34,266 bases of DNA from an uncultured Sphingomonadales bacterium (GCA_903868245.1 CAIPUN010000020.1:1-34266), one strand, 5' to 3'; positions 1-8,575 are shown, counted from the first letter of the stretch. Notes: generated from the letters alone by a model not told the origin. Program-made: numbers and translations.

Positions 1-186
1 AAAAGAGAGATGGAGATTGTGGATCTTGTGTGCCTGGGATTACGCAATCGCCAAATCGCAGATCGTTGCGCATTAACCGAAGGCACAGTAAAAATTCACC
101 TCAACAGTGTTTACCGAAAACTTGGTGTTGCCTCTCGTGCAGAATTGATCGTGAAACGCGAGGGTATGCGGTCCACACAGAGTTAA
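1..186 (+). CDS. LuxR/NarL-family response regulator, C-terminal fragment (5' end outside window)
   Basis: Frame 1 is open from the first base to the TAA at 184-186 and gives 61 residues. They match a GerE/LuxR-type DNA-binding helix-turn-helix: RNRQIADRCALTEGTVKIHL is the scaffold plus recognition helix, and VYRKLGVASRAEL is the usual dimerisation end of NarL/FixJ-type regulators. The start and any receiver domain lie upstream of the window, so the signal sensed cannot be inferred. It reads toward the catalase-peroxidase gene, but 271 bases separate them and nothing shows that it controls that gene. Confidence 0.85.
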   Translation, partial: KREMEIVDLVCLGLRNRQIADRCALTEGTVKIHLNSVYRKLGVASRAELIVKREGMRSTQS

Positions 187-457
187 GCTTTTAATAGCAA
201 TTTGCATATATTTTCGCCGAATTGACAAAGGCAGCATTGGTCACGTCGCCCGCCGAGACCCGTGTTAAAATGACTTTGGATCAGTTATTTAATGTCCACG
301 ACCCACGCTGCAAATTTATTTGCGGCACTTAAAACCCGCATTTATCAATGCAATCGATTATACTGACAAATCAATCTCATTGGGTTCCCAGCTACAGGCC
401 CCATATGACACACTCAACCTTTGGAGAATCAAAGGTGAATTGGGAGCTTTTTACGTC
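187..457. other. Intergenic region upstream of the catalase-peroxidase gene
   Basis: This is 271 bases without a convincing gene. The reading frame of the downstream gene stays open back to 320, but the residues before 458 do not look like protein and the real start with its signal peptide is at 458. A TTGACA hexamer at 222-227 has no acceptable -10 box 16-18 bases downstream. I see no clear OxyR-type site, terminator or repeat. A promoter for the peroxidase gene must lie here but I cannot place it. Confidence 0.4.
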
Positions 458-2668
458 ATGAAAATACGCAACATCCTCACTGTCGCTTTGCTGGCCGCCA
501 CATCATCGATGGCGCTCACCACCGCCGCAGTTGCCGAAACCACAGAAACAAAAATCGAGTGGTGGCCAAAGAAGGTCGACCTTACCGCATTGCGCCAGAA
601 CGAAGCGCGCGCCAATCCCTATGGCGATGACTTCAACTATGCCGCTGAATTTGCCACGCTCGATTTGGACGCCGTAAAGGCAGACATCCGTAAGGTTCTG
701 ACGACATCACAACCTTGGTGGCCTGCGGATTATGGGCATTATGGCCCATTCTTCATCCGTATGGCTTGGCACAGCGCAGGTACTTATCGCACAGGTGACG
801 GGCGCGGTGGCTCTGACGGTGGCGAGCTACGCTTTGAGCCATTAAACTCGTGGCCGGATAACGTCAATCTGGACAAGGCTCGTCGCCTCGTGTGGCCCAT
901 CAAGCAAAAATATGGCCGCAAGCTTTCATGGGGTGACCTCATGGTCCTCACGGGCAATGTCGCTATGGAAGATATGGGCTTCAAAACCCTTGGATTTGCT
1001 GGTGGTCGCGTCGATTCATGGCAGCCTGACCTTGTCTTCTGGGGCCCTGAGGCCGAGCTTTTGGCTGACCGCCGCCGTGACTCCAAGGGCAATCTCAAAG
1101 GACCATTGGCCGCATCGCAAATGGGCCTGATCTATGTGAACCCAGAAGGCCCTAATGGCGTTCCTGACCCGTTGGCCGCAGCTGCCGAAATCCGCCGTGC
1201 CTTCAGCTCGATGGCGATGAACGACGCCGAAACCGCTGCATTGATCGCGGGTGGGCACACTTTTGGTAAAGCACATGGCGCACGCAAGCCTGAAGAATGC
1301 GTCGCCGGTGACCCTGGTGTCTCCCCAATTGAACAGCAAGGGTTCGGCTGGAAAAACAAATGTGGCAAGGGCCATTCGGAAGACACGATTACGAGTGGAT
1401 TAGAAGGCGCATGGACATCAAACCCAATCGCTTTCACGACAGAGTATCTCGACAATCTGTATAATTTCGAATGGGTAAAAACCAAAAGCCCAGCAGGCGC
1501 AACGCAATGGATTCCAAGCGACCCAGCGGCCGCCAACATGGTCCCGGATGCGTTCCGTGCAGACGTCCGTCACGCGCCAATCATGTTCACAACTGATATC
1601 GCGTTGCGTGAAGACCCCGGCTTCCGGAAAATCACACAGCGTTGGCAGAAAAATCCGCAAGAATTTGCAGATGCCTTTGCGCAGGCTTGGTTCAAGCTGA
1701 CCCACCGGGATATGGGGCCACAGGCTCGTTATTTGGGTAAGGATGCGCCTAAGGTCACTTTGACCTGGCAGGATCCGCTTCCAAAGGCAGCGTACGCCCC
1801 AGTTAACGCTGCTGATATTGGCCAGTTGAAATCCAACATATTGGCAAGCGGTCTGACGACGGCAGAACTCGTACGGACTGCATGGGCTTCGGCATCTTCC
1901 TTCCGTGCGACCGACATGCGCGGCGGGGCAAACGGTGCGCGTTTACGGCTTGCACCGCAAAAAGATTGGGCAGTCAATGATCCCGCAGAAGTGGCGAAGG
2001 TCGTTGCAAAGTTCGAAACTGTACGCGCGGCGTTCAACAAGAGCGCAACAGGTGGCAAGCAAGTTAGCCTGGCCGATCTGATCGTGCTTGGTGGAAACGC
2101 AGCCATTGAACAAGCTGCGAAGGCCGCTGGACAGGATATCATCGTTCCGTTCAACGCAGGACGTGTTGATGCGACACAAAGCCAGACAGATGTTGAATCC
2201 TTCAACCAGCTTCAGCCAAAGGCCGACGGCTTCCGCAATTACTTTGCATCCGACGCTTTTTATGGGCCGACTGAAGCACTGATCGACAAAGCGGACTTGC
2301 TTGGCCTTACCGTAACCGAAACAACCGTGCTGGTTGGCGGTATGCGCGTATTGGGTGCAAATGCCGGTGGTTCAACCGCAGGCGTCTTCACCAATAAGCC
2401 CGGCACGTTGACCAACGACTTCTTCACCAATTTGCTGTCGATGGACACCGTTTGGGCGAAGTCGGCGACCAACGCTGCCCTGTATGTAGGCAAGGACCGG
2501 ACGACAGGCGCTGCGAAATGGACAGCAACGCCAGTCGATTTGGTGTTTGGTTCCAATGCCGAATTGCGGGCAGTCGCTGAAGTCTACGCTTCGGATGACG
2601 CGAAGCAGAAGTTCGTGTCCGACTTTGTCGCGGCATGGACGAAGGTGATGAACGCAGATCGCTTCTAA
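458..2668 (+). CDS. katG: Exported catalase-peroxidase (KatG family, periplasmic type)
   Basis: Bifunctional haem enzyme that dismutates hydrogen peroxide and also acts as a peroxidase. The protein is 736 residues, the usual length for the two-domain KatG family. All catalytic positions are visible: distal Arg101-Trp104-His105 in RMAWH, Tyr226 in [10 protein letters not shown], Met252 in SSMAMND (the Trp-Tyr-Met crosslink triad), and proximal His267 in [10 protein letters not shown]. The spacing 104/226/252 equals the 107/229/255 of the mycobacterial enzyme. The N-terminus from 458 is a Sec-type signal peptide (MKIRN, hydrophobic core, cleavage likely after AVA at residue 26), so the mature enzyme should be periplasmic, unlike ordinary cytoplasmic KatG. 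An in-frame start at 320 would put 46 unlikely residues before the signal peptide. A GGAG at 443-446 precedes the chosen ATG. A terminator follows directly. Confidence 0.95.
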   Translation: MKIRNILTVALLAATSSMALTTAAVAETTETKIEWWPKKVDLTALRQNEARANPYGDDFNYAAEFATLDLDAVKADIRKVLTTSQPWWPADYGHYGPFFIRMAWHSAGTYRTGDGRGGSDGGELRFEPLNSWPDNVNLDKARRLVWPIKQKYGRKLSWGDLMVLTGNVAMEDMGFKTLGFAGGRVDSWQPDLVFWGPEAELLADRRRDSKGNLKGPLAASQMGLIYVNPEGPNGVPDPLAAAAEIRRAFSSMAMNDAETAALIAGGHTFGKAHGARKPEECVAGDPGVSPIEQQGFGWKNKCGKGHSEDTITSGLEGAWTSNPIAFTTEYLDNLYNFEWVKTKSPAGATQWIPSDPAAANMVPDAFRADVRHAPIMFTTDIALREDPGFRKITQRWQKNPQEFADAFAQAWFKLTHRDMGPQARYLGKDAPKVTLTWQDPLPKAAYAPVNAADIGQLKSNILASGLTTAELVRTAWASASSFRATDMRGGANGARLRLAPQKDWAVNDPAEVAKVVAKFETVRAAFNKSATGGKQVSLADLIVLGGNAAIEQAAKAAGQDIIVPFNAGRVDATQSQTDVESFNQLQPKADGFRNYFASDAFYGPTEALIDKADLLGLTVTETTVLVGGMRVLGANAGGSTAGVFTNKPGTLTNDFFTNLLSMDTVWAKSATNAALYVGKDRTTGAAKWTATPVDLVFGSNAELRAVAEVYASDDAKQKFVSDFVAAWTKVMNADRF

Positions 2669-2682
2669 TATACTCCAATGAG

Positions 2683-2713
2683 GCGGCGGCGGGTCATACC
2701 GCCGCCGCTTTTT
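2683..2713 (+). terminator. Rho-independent terminator after katG
   Basis: A perfect 10-bp GC stem (GCGGCGGCGG at 2683-2692, CCGCCGCCGC at 2699-2708) closes a six-base loop and is followed by five T (2709-2713). It sits 14 bases after the katG stop. It also lies inside the longest possible frame of the next gene, which supports starting that gene at 2726. Confidence 0.85.
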
Positions 2714-2725
2714 CATTCCAACTTA

Positions 2726-3115
2726 ATGAGTTATCTTGTGTCCTTCACTCTGCGCCTGTCTGTATCCGTTTTCTTTTTGGCAATGGCGTTGATGGTCACA
2801 ACCATAGCTCCAGCTAAAACGCAGCAGGCACGGCCCCCTGCTTTTGCGCAATGTGCAGGATGCCATTCAACGCAAGCTGGCAAAACCCTATTCGGACCAA
2901 GTCTCGCCGGTGTAGGCGGTAGACGGGCGGGCACGCTTCCGGGTTATGCTTATAGCCCTGCCCTCAAGGCATCTGGTTTAACATGGAACGCAAAGACACT
3001 CGACCGATGGCTCATATCGCCAAAAAAGACGGTGCCAGGCACCAAAATGCCCTTTAACGGAATTCAGGACCCAAAATCGCGCGAGCAAGTCATAGCTTAT
3101 TTGCTGACGCTGTAA
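2726..3115 (+). CDS. Small exported class I cytochrome c
   Basis: A 129-residue protein with an N-terminal hydrophobic export segment (residues about 5-30) followed by one haem-attachment motif, CAGCH at residues 43-47. A downstream GTKMPF supplies the likely Met axial ligand. The order GPSLAGVGGR, then KMPF, then a final helix ending VIAYLLTL is that of the mitochondrial-type cytochrome c family found in alphaproteobacteria. It should work as a soluble or membrane-tethered periplasmic electron carrier. Starting at ATG 2726 avoids the katG terminator that an upstream start (2678) would include. It lies 57 bases after katG on the same strand. An electron-donor role for the exported peroxidase is possible from position only, and the terminator between them argues against simple co-transcription. 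Confidence 0.88.
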   Translation: MSYLVSFTLRLSVSVFFLAMALMVTTIAPAKTQQARPPAFAQCAGCHSTQAGKTLFGPSLAGVGGRRAGTLPGYAYSPALKASGLTWNAKTLDRWLISPKKTVPGTKMPFNGIQDPKSREQVIAYLLTL

Positions 3116-3277
3116 CGTCGTTCAAAACCGTAGATTGAAACTATGCCCTCATGACGGATGGGGCTAAATCCAACCAAAATTGGTAATTCGAGTGGAAAAG
3201 GATATGCGCACCCGTTAACTGCGGCGCAATAGTGAGACATCAGGACCGAAACGCACCGGCAGGAGGAAACACAGCGC

Positions 3278-4444
3278 ATGCGTGAAGCACTAGCCCCCGA
3301 ATTGCCCCAGTCACGCATCGGAACGCTGGAGACACCGTGCCTGATCATTGATGCGCTTCGTATGGACCGCAACATCGCGCGCTTACGCGACAGGCTCGCA
3401 CCCATGGGCGTGCCGCTGCGTCCGCACCTCAAGACAGCAAAGTCGATTGAAGTTGCAGTTCGCGCTATGGCTTCGCCGCAAGGCCCTGCAACAGTTTCGA
3501 CGCTCAAGGAAGCCGAGTTTTTTGCTTCCGCTGGCGTTCGCGACATAATTTATGCAGTCGGCATCACACCATGTAAGCTGAAAAAAGTGGTTGAGCTGCG
3601 CCAAAGTGGAGTGGACCTTGCCGTTATTCTCGACACAGTTGAACAAGCCGAAGCGGTTGCATTAGCATCGCGCACCGATGGTTTAGCTATCCCCGCATTA
3701 ATCGAGATAGATTGTGATGGCCATCGTTCGGGTGTGCCCCCGCAAGATAGCGAGCGCCTACTCTCCATCGGCCGGGCGATTGTGCAAGGTGGCGAATTGC
3801 GGGGTGTTCTTACCCATGCAGGTGGAAGTTACGCCGCGCGCGGGGCCACAGCCCTGCGGGAAGCAGCAGAAACCGAACGCCGCAGCGTTGTCGACGCAGC
3901 AAACATTCTCCGTGATGCTGGCCTTCCCTGCCCTGTGGTTAGCGTGGGTTCGACCCCTACGGCCCATTATGCCACTGACCTTAGCGGCGTGACAGAAGTC
4001 CGCGCAGGCGTTTTCGTCTTCTTTGACCTCGTTATGGCGGGCATTGGTATTTGCGAAATCGACGACATCGCGATGTCGGTGCTCGCGACGGTTATCGGGC
4101 ATCAGCGCGAAAAGGGTTGGATTTTGATTGACGCCGGATGGATGGCCATGTCCCAAGATCGTGGCACATCCAAGCAGGATATCAACCAAGGTTATGGCGT
4201 CGCATGCGATAGCGCCGGCGTGCCATTTCAGGATCTTATTCTGGCGGATGCTAATCAAGAACATGGCATCCTAAAGGTGCGTCCGGGGTCAAACGCGGTG
4301 CTTCCCGAACTGGCCATTGGCGATCGCGTGCGCATCTTGCCTAATCACGCCTGCGCTACTGGCGCGCAGCATCGCAGCTACCACATCGTGCACGGCACGT
4401 CAGATATCGTTACCAATGAGTGGGTGCGTTTTACAGGCTGGTAA
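3278..4444 (+). CDS. PLP-dependent D-amino-acid dehydratase/aldolase-like protein (DSD1 / D-threonine aldolase family)
   Basis: A 388-residue fold-type III PLP enzyme with an alanine-racemase-like N-terminal barrel. LETPCLIID opens the barrel and RPHLKTAK provides the PLP lysine, Lys52. The C-terminal D-serine-dehydratase-like domain ends with LPNHACAT, giving a His357-x-Cys359 pair. In this family a His-x-Cys metal site is typical of zinc D-serine or D-threo-3-hydroxyaspartate dehydratases, whereas manganese D-threonine aldolases have His-x-Asp, so a dehydratase is the better guess; the exact substrate is not decided. A strong AGGAGG at 3261-3266 lies 11 bases before ATG 3278. The gene stands alone, with 162 bases upstream and 184 downstream. 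It probably degrades D-serine-type amino acids in the cytoplasm. Confidence 0.85.
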   Translation: MREALAPELPQSRIGTLETPCLIIDALRMDRNIARLRDRLAPMGVPLRPHLKTAKSIEVAVRAMASPQGPATVSTLKEAEFFASAGVRDIIYAVGITPCKLKKVVELRQSGVDLAVILDTVEQAEAVALASRTDGLAIPALIEIDCDGHRSGVPPQDSERLLSIGRAIVQGGELRGVLTHAGGSYAARGATALREAAETERRSVVDAANILRDAGLPCPVVSVGSTPTAHYATDLSGVTEVRAGVFVFFDLVMAGIGICEIDDIAMSVLATVIGHQREKGWILIDAGWMAMSQDRGTSKQDINQGYGVACDSAGVPFQDLILADANQEHGILKVRPGSNAVLPELAIGDRVRILPNHACATGAQHRSYHIVHGTSDIVTNEWVRFTGW

Positions 4445-4628
4445 AACGACAGATACAATTGCTTTTGCCGTACGCGCTAAAGCGCAGCAAAGACTGGCGC
4501 GCGATTTGATTAGGAAGTGTCACCCGACACTCACAACATCCCTTTTCAAAGCTGCGGACGTGTCAACTCGCTTGCGCCGATGTTCTGTTTATGTTCTTTT
4601 ACAAATTCCTCTCCGATTCGGCACTCCC

Positions 4629-5873
4629 ATGCGCAAACCAGACACAATCGAGCACCTCTATTTGGACTTTGACGGCTTTTTTGCGAGCGTTGAGCAGTTG
4701 CGAAACCCTGCCTTACGCGGGCGTCCCATCGGCATTGTTCCCTATGAAGGGGGACGTTCGTGCATCATCGCTTGTTCACGCGAAGCGAAGGCGCGCGGCG
4801 TCAAAAACATAATGATGGTAGATGAAGCCAAGCGGATATGTCGCGATCTAGTTTTGGTGCCGCAAAAGCCAGATTTATACAGGCGTGCGCATAACGAGCT
4901 TATATCGCAAATTGGCTCCGTAATCCCGGTCGATCAGGTCAAGTCGATTGACGAATTAAGTTGCAAACTTGACGAAGGGCAAAGGGCCGATCCGGCTGGC
5001 GTGGCGGCGGCTATCAAACGGACGATCCGTTATAACATCGGCGCAAGCATCACATGCTCTATCGGCTTTGCCGCCAATCGCCATTTGGCCAAGATTGCAG
5101 GCGGGACGCAAAAGCCGGATGGCCTTTCTATCTGGCGACCTGAGGCCATGCCCGCCCCCTTATTGAAGCTCCCCCTAGATGATATACCGGGCATCGGGAA
5201 ACGGATGGAAATTCGGCTCTCGAAAGCTGGGATAACGACAATGGCGGCCTTGCTGGCGACCCAACCTAAACAGCTCCGCGCTTTGTGGAATAATGTGACC
5301 GGCGAGCGGCTTTGGTATGCGCTACACGGCTATGCGATAGAAGCACCACCGACCGAACGCGGCATGTTCGGCCATGCAAGGGTTTTGCCGCCCGATGCAC
5401 GGACGTTGACGGATGCTAAGACAATATCGCGCCTGTTGCTTGTGAAAGCAGCTAGGCGGGTGCGCAGGGCCGGATATTACACAAAGTCCATTACCCTATG
5501 GATGCAATATTATGAGGGCAGCGGGTTTGACAGCCTGACACTGCCACAAGTGAATGACGATCAAGCGCTGCTAACCGCGCTCGCTTATCTTTGGGAACGC
5601 CTTACAAGCCGCCTGACTAGCAAAACGAGGGTGATGCGTATCGGTGTTAGCCTTGGCGATCTAACGACTGCCAATCATCGCCAGCTCGATTTTTTGTTGG
5701 ATGATGATTCCGAACGGCAAAAATGGGAGCGGCTGGGCTCTGCGCTTGACCGGCTTAATATCAAATATGGCAAAACGGTTGCCAGTGTCGGCTTTTGGGA
5801 GCCGCCGCCCGGTGGCAATGTTGGTGGTAAAATATCATTTACGCGGATTCCCAGTGCAGAGGATTTTTGGTGA
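4629..5873 (+). CDS. Y-family translesion DNA polymerase (DinB/ImuB-like, divergent subgroup)
   Basis: A 414-residue Y-family polymerase-like protein. Palm motif YLDFDGFFASVE gives catalytic Asp13 and steric-gate Phe18, and SIDE at 106-109 gives the second acidic pair Asp108/Glu109, so the metal site is intact. The helix-hairpin-helix DDIPGIGKRMEIRL (residues about 185-200) and a little-finger-like C-terminal half follow. The nucleotide-binding segment is unusual: the family pattern N-Y-x-A-R reads S-R-E-A-K here (residues 50-54), replacing the tyrosine by Arg51 and the arginine by Lys54. Relatives in sphingomonads are often mislabelled 'type VI secretion protein ImpB'. An upstream in-frame start at 4317 would overlap the previous gene in another frame, so ATG 4629 was chosen. 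The stop overlaps the start of the zinc-ribbon gene (GTGA). It probably copies damaged DNA. No LexA box was recognised. Confidence 0.88.
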   Translation: MRKPDTIEHLYLDFDGFFASVEQLRNPALRGRPIGIVPYEGGRSCIIACSREAKARGVKNIMMVDEAKRICRDLVLVPQKPDLYRRAHNELISQIGSVIPVDQVKSIDELSCKLDEGQRADPAGVAAAIKRTIRYNIGASITCSIGFAANRHLAKIAGGTQKPDGLSIWRPEAMPAPLLKLPLDDIPGIGKRMEIRLSKAGITTMAALLATQPKQLRALWNNVTGERLWYALHGYAIEAPPTERGMFGHARVLPPDARTLTDAKTISRLLLVKAARRVRRAGYYTKSITLWMQYYEGSGFDSLTLPQVNDDQALLTALAYLWERLTSRLTSKTRVMRIGVSLGDLTTANHRQLDFLLDDDSERQKWERLGSALDRLNIKYGKTVASVGFWEPPPGGNVGGKISFTRIPSAEDFW

Positions 5874-6121
5874 ACTGGCGAAGCAATATCCAAATACTCG
5901 ATTTGGACGCAAACGACCGGCTGGAACTGACTTGCAAGAAATGCGGAACGTTCCGGTGGCTCACGGGTGCAGAGTTACAAGACCGGAAGGGAAAAGAGCG
6001 GCTAACTTTAGGCGAAGTCGAAAGTCGCGCGCGTTGTCGGCAGCGCGGGTGCGGTGGCGCTATGCGGATGGCCATGCCCGCGCCTCAAGACACAGCTGGG
6101 TTTGTCGGCGGAATTGCTTAA
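5870..6121 (+). CDS. Small zinc-ribbon-like protein coupled to the Y-family polymerase
   Basis: An 83-residue protein with two cysteine pairs, CKKC near residues 22-25 and CRQRGC near 56-61, arranged like a zinc ribbon. The segment between them is hydrophilic and charged (ELQDRKGKERLTLGEVESR). I recognise no named family. The GTG start at 5870 overlaps the polymerase stop in GTGA, and an AGAGG at 5857-5861 lies just upstream, so translation is probably coupled; a TTG at 5867 is an alternative start. The coupling suggests a partner or DNA-binding accessory of the polymerase, but that is inference from position. No signal peptide or membrane segment is visible, so it should be cytoplasmic. Confidence 0.75.
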   Translation: MNWRSNIQILDLDANDRLELTCKKCGTFRWLTGAELQDRKGKERLTLGEVESRARCRQRGCGGAMRMAMPAPQDTAGFVGGIA

Positions 6122-6217
6122 AAATTTAGATCACATTACCTCAAACACCAAAGCTATGGGGGTAATTAGGTAACAGCGCGATAGGTTAGATTTTTATTCT
6201 TATTTTTCAATAAATAA

Positions 6218-6307
6218 TGGCGGAGAGATAGGGATTCGAACCCTAGGTACCGTCACCGGCACGCCGCATTTCGAGTGCGGTGCTTTCGACCACTCAGCCA
6301 TCTCTCC
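6218..6307 (-). tRNA. tRNA-Ser (anticodon CGA)
   Basis: The reverse complement folds as a class II tRNA of 90 bases including an encoded CCA. It has acceptor GGAGAGA paired with TCTCTCC, a D-arm beginning GGCTGAGTGG, an anticodon stem CCGCA/TGCGG with loop CTCGAAA, a long variable arm and a T-arm with TTCGAAT. The anticodon CGA is at 6271-6273 and reads UCG serine codons. The long variable arm and discriminator G agree with serine identity. Confidence 0.97.
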
Positions 6308-6438
6308 GCAATTCATAGGGACTGGTCATTGCCGCAAAACGGCGCATCCCCATGACAGAGCGGGGCCATTAACCCAAGTTTTTCGCTTTGCCAAGCCACA
6401 AGGTTGATTTGCATCCAAGAAGCTATCATATTGTGGAC

Positions 6439-6789
6439 ATGAATGGTCCAATAGCTCCACCCGACATTGTTAAAACGGCGTTTTCCATAGGGGACGTTGT
6501 ACGCCATCGCATATTCGATTTTCGTGGCGTGGTGTTCGACATTGACCCTGTTTTTGCCAATAGTGAGGAATGGTATCAGTCCATACCGGAACCGGTACGA
6601 CCTTCAAAAGAGCAGCCATTTTACCATCTGTTCGCCGAAAATGCGGAAAGCAGCTATATCGCTTATGTGAGCCAGCAGAATTTACTTGCTGACCATCAGC
6701 AAGGGCCCATCAACCACCCGGGCATTGATGCGGTTTTTGAAGGGTGGAATGGCGACCAGTATCAATTGAAGCGGCTTATGCGTCAGTAA
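6439..6789 (+). CDS. hspQ: Heat shock protein HspQ (YccV-like, hemimethylated-DNA-binding domain)
   Basis: A 116-residue protein dominated by the HspQ/YccV domain: FSIGDVVRHRIFDFRGVVFD, then DPVFANSEEWYQSIPEPVRP, then PFYHLFAENAESSYIAYVSQQNLL. In enterobacteria this protein binds hemimethylated DNA and acts as a specificity-enhancing factor for Lon protease; the alphaproteobacterial role is known less well. ATG 6439 is preferred because homologues begin about ten residues before FSIGDVV; an in-frame ATG at 6388 would add 17 residues and overlaps nothing, so it cannot be excluded. The ribosome-binding site is weak. It stands alone, between tRNA-Ser and a decayed palindromic repeat. Confidence 0.9.
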   Translation: MNGPIAPPDIVKTAFSIGDVVRHRIFDFRGVVFDIDPVFANSEEWYQSIPEPVRPSKEQPFYHLFAENAESSYIAYVSQQNLLADHQQGPINHPGIDAVFEGWNGDQYQLKRLMRQ

Positions 6790-6790
6790 G

Positions 6791-6865
6791 CCGCGCAAGC
6801 TGGTGCCTAACGCGCCTGTCTGCGCAAGCCGCGCGCCGCCCCAGTCTCCGCTGGAGCGACATACG
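6791..6865. repeat. Decayed copy of the palindromic composite repeat (see 32070-32317)
   Basis: Bases 6791-6822 align with the inverted element plus downstream flank at 32219-32250, 24 of 32 identical by hand count. Bases 6837-6865 align with the forward element at 31724-31752, 22 of 29 identical. The two halves have the same reverse-then-forward order as the units near 32.1-32.3 kb but the middle is shortened to 14 bases. It fills most of the gap between hspQ and the 3' end of pntB. Confidence 0.65.
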
Positions 6866-6879
6866 GTGCTTTCAGATCC

Positions 6880-8292
6880 TTAATGCTGTAAAGCTTTAAC
6901 GATGTCCTCACACATCTTCTTCGCATCGGCGAGAAGCATCATGGTTTGATCCATGTAGAATACGTCATTGTCGACGCCGGCATAGCCAACGCCGCCCATG
7001 GAACGCTTAACAAAGAAAACGGTCTTTGCCTTGTCCACATCGAACACGGGCATACCATAAATGGGCGAAGTCTTGTCCGTTTTCGCCGCGGGGTTCACAA
7101 CGTCATTGGCGCCAATGATGAAGGCGACATCGGCTTGCGCAAATTCGCTGTTGATATCCTCAAGCTCGAAAACTTCGTCATAAGGGACCGATGCCTCGGC
7201 CAACAAAACGTTCATATGGCCAGGCATACGTCCGGCAACAGGGTGGATGGCGTATTTTACGCTTACGCCCTGCTTCTTCAGAACATCGGCCATTTCGCGC
7301 AAGATATGCTGCGCCTGCGCAACCGCCATGCCGTATCCTGGCACGATGATGACGCTTTCGGCCTGTTGCATCATATAGGCAGCATCTTCCGCAGAACCGC
7401 GCTTCCATGGACGTTGTTCCTTGGCTTCTCCGCCCGATACAGCCGCCTCGGCACCGAAGCCACCCGCGATAACGCTAATGAAGCTACGGTTCATGGCCTT
7501 GCACATGATGTAGGACAAAATCGCCCCCGACGAGCCGACCAAAGCGCCTGTGATGATCATCGCCGTGTTATGCAAAGTGAAGCCCATGGCAGCGGCGGCC
7601 CAACCCGAATAGCTATTCAGCATCGACACCACGACGGGCATATCTGCGCCGCCGATGGGGATGATCAACAAGAAGCCGATGAGGAAAGCAAGCGCAGTAA
7701 TGGTCCAGAAAATCCAAGGACTTTGGTCCACAGTGAAATAACCGATGAGACCAAGGATTGCCGCCAAAGTACCCAAGTTAATGACATGGCGCAGCGGCAA
7801 GAGGATGGGCGCGCCCGACATTTTGCCCGCCAGCTTCAGGAAAGCGATGACTGAGCCTGAAAAGGTGATCGCGCCAATGGCGATGCCCAAGCCCATTTCA
7901 ACACGACTGACGGGGTTTATAAAGCCGTCTTCACCAACAATGCCAAAGGCACCAGGGTTAAGAAAGGCGGCAGCAGCGACGAGTACTGCGGCCATACCAA
8001 CGAGCGAGTGGAACGCAGCGACAAGTTGCGGCATGTCGGTCATGGCAATCTTACGCGCCGTAACCCAACCAATACCGCCGCCAATCGCGATAGCGCCGAT
8101 GATTTCGGGCAGCGATGCAACGTCATGCGTGATTAAGGTCGTGACCACAGCAATCAACATGCCGGCCATGCCGAAGCGGTTGCCGCGCTGCGATGTGGCA
8201 GGCGAAGACAATCCGCGCAGTGCCAGAATGAAGAATACGCCAGAAATCAAATAAGCGAGCATGACCCATGCAGGAGGAGCAGTATGTTCCAA
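6880..8292 (-). CDS. pntB: NAD(P) transhydrogenase subunit beta
   Basis: A 470-residue membrane protein: about nine hydrophobic segments in the first 280 residues (proton-channel domain II), then the NADP(H)-binding domain III with VIIVPGYGMAVAQAQH, AGRMPGHMNVLLAEA and FIIGANDVVNPAA. With PntA1 and PntA2 it couples inward proton movement to hydride transfer from NADH to NADP+, supplying NADPH. The start is a TTG at 8292, chosen because AAAGGAG lies 7 bases upstream (8300-8306); the next in-frame ATG would fall inside the first membrane helix. One base separates it from the pntA2 stop. It is the last gene of the operon. Confidence 0.95.
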   Translation of the reverse strand: MEHTAPPAWVMLAYLISGVFFILALRGLSSPATSQRGNRFGMAGMLIAVVTTLITHDVASLPEIIGAIAIGGGIGWVTARKIAMTDMPQLVAAFHSLVGMAAVLVAAAAFLNPGAFGIVGEDGFINPVSRVEMGLGIAIGAITFSGSVIAFLKLAGKMSGAPILLPLRHVINLGTLAAILGLIGYFTVDQSPWIFWTITALAFLIGFLLIIPIGGADMPVVVSMLNSYSGWAAAAMGFTLHNTAMIITGALVGSSGAILSYIMCKAMNRSFISVIAGGFGAEAAVSGGEAKEQRPWKRGSAEDAAYMMQQAESVIIVPGYGMAVAQAQHILREMADVLKKQGVSVKYAIHPVAGRMPGHMNVLLAEASVPYDEVFELEDINSEFAQADVAFIIGANDVVNPAAKTDKTSPIYGMPVFDVDKAKTVFFVKRSMGGVGYAGVDNDVFYMDQTMMLLADAKKMCEDIVKALQH

Positions 8293-8293
8293 C

Positions 8294-8575
8294 TTAACGC
8301 TCCTTTTTCTTGTACATGGCCAGCATGCGGGCCGTTACCGCAAAACCACCGAAGATGTTGACGCTAGCCAACGCAACGGCGATCAGACCAAGCCATTTCG
8401 CGGTCGGTGAACCACCTGCCGCCGCCGCGATCAACGCGCCGACGATAATGACCGAAGAAATCGCGTTTGTGACCGCCATCAGCGGTGTGTGCAAAGCGGG
8501 GGTAACAGACCATACGACATAATAGCCGACGAAACAGGCCATCACGAAGATGGATAAGATTGAAATAAAGTCCAT
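8294..8575 (-). CDS. pntA2: NAD(P) transhydrogenase alpha subunit, membrane part (PntA2/PntAB)
   Basis: A 93-residue protein with three hydrophobic helices, containing SVTPALHTPLMAVTNAISSV, the conserved membrane segment that in enterobacteria is fused to the C-terminus of PntA. Alphaproteobacteria usually encode it as a separate gene as here. It forms part of the proton channel. ATG 8575 has AAGGGGG just upstream; it starts 9 bases after the pntA1 stop and ends one base before pntB. Confidence 0.95.
   Translation of the reverse strand: MDFISILSIFVMACFVGYYVVWSVTPALHTPLMAVTNAISSVIIVGALIAAAAGGSPTAKWLGLIAVALASVNIFGGFAVTARMLAMYKKKER

Noticed and set aside
222-250. TTGACA promoter upstream of katG
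   Set aside because: No acceptable -10 box at 16-18 bases spacing.
320-457. 46-codon N-terminal extension of katG
   Set aside because: The signal peptide starts at 458, and an extension would bury it; no ribosome site at 320.
4486-4542. Small hairpins between the PLP enzyme and the polymerase (GCGC stem, AGTGTC/GACACT)
   Set aside because: Stems of 4-6 bp without T-runs; expected by chance in DNA of this composition.
4317-4628. 104-codon extension of the Y-family polymerase
   Set aside because: Most of it overlaps the upstream PLP-enzyme gene in another frame, and the polymerase fold starts just after 4629.
4629-5873. Type VI secretion protein ImpB
   Set aside because: A common database label for this subgroup; the sequence has Y-family polymerase active-site motifs and no secretion genes are nearby.
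6946-7854. 302-codon open frame opposite pntB
   Set aside because: Antisense shadow of a well-identified gene; low-complexity His/Arg-rich product with no recognisable motif.
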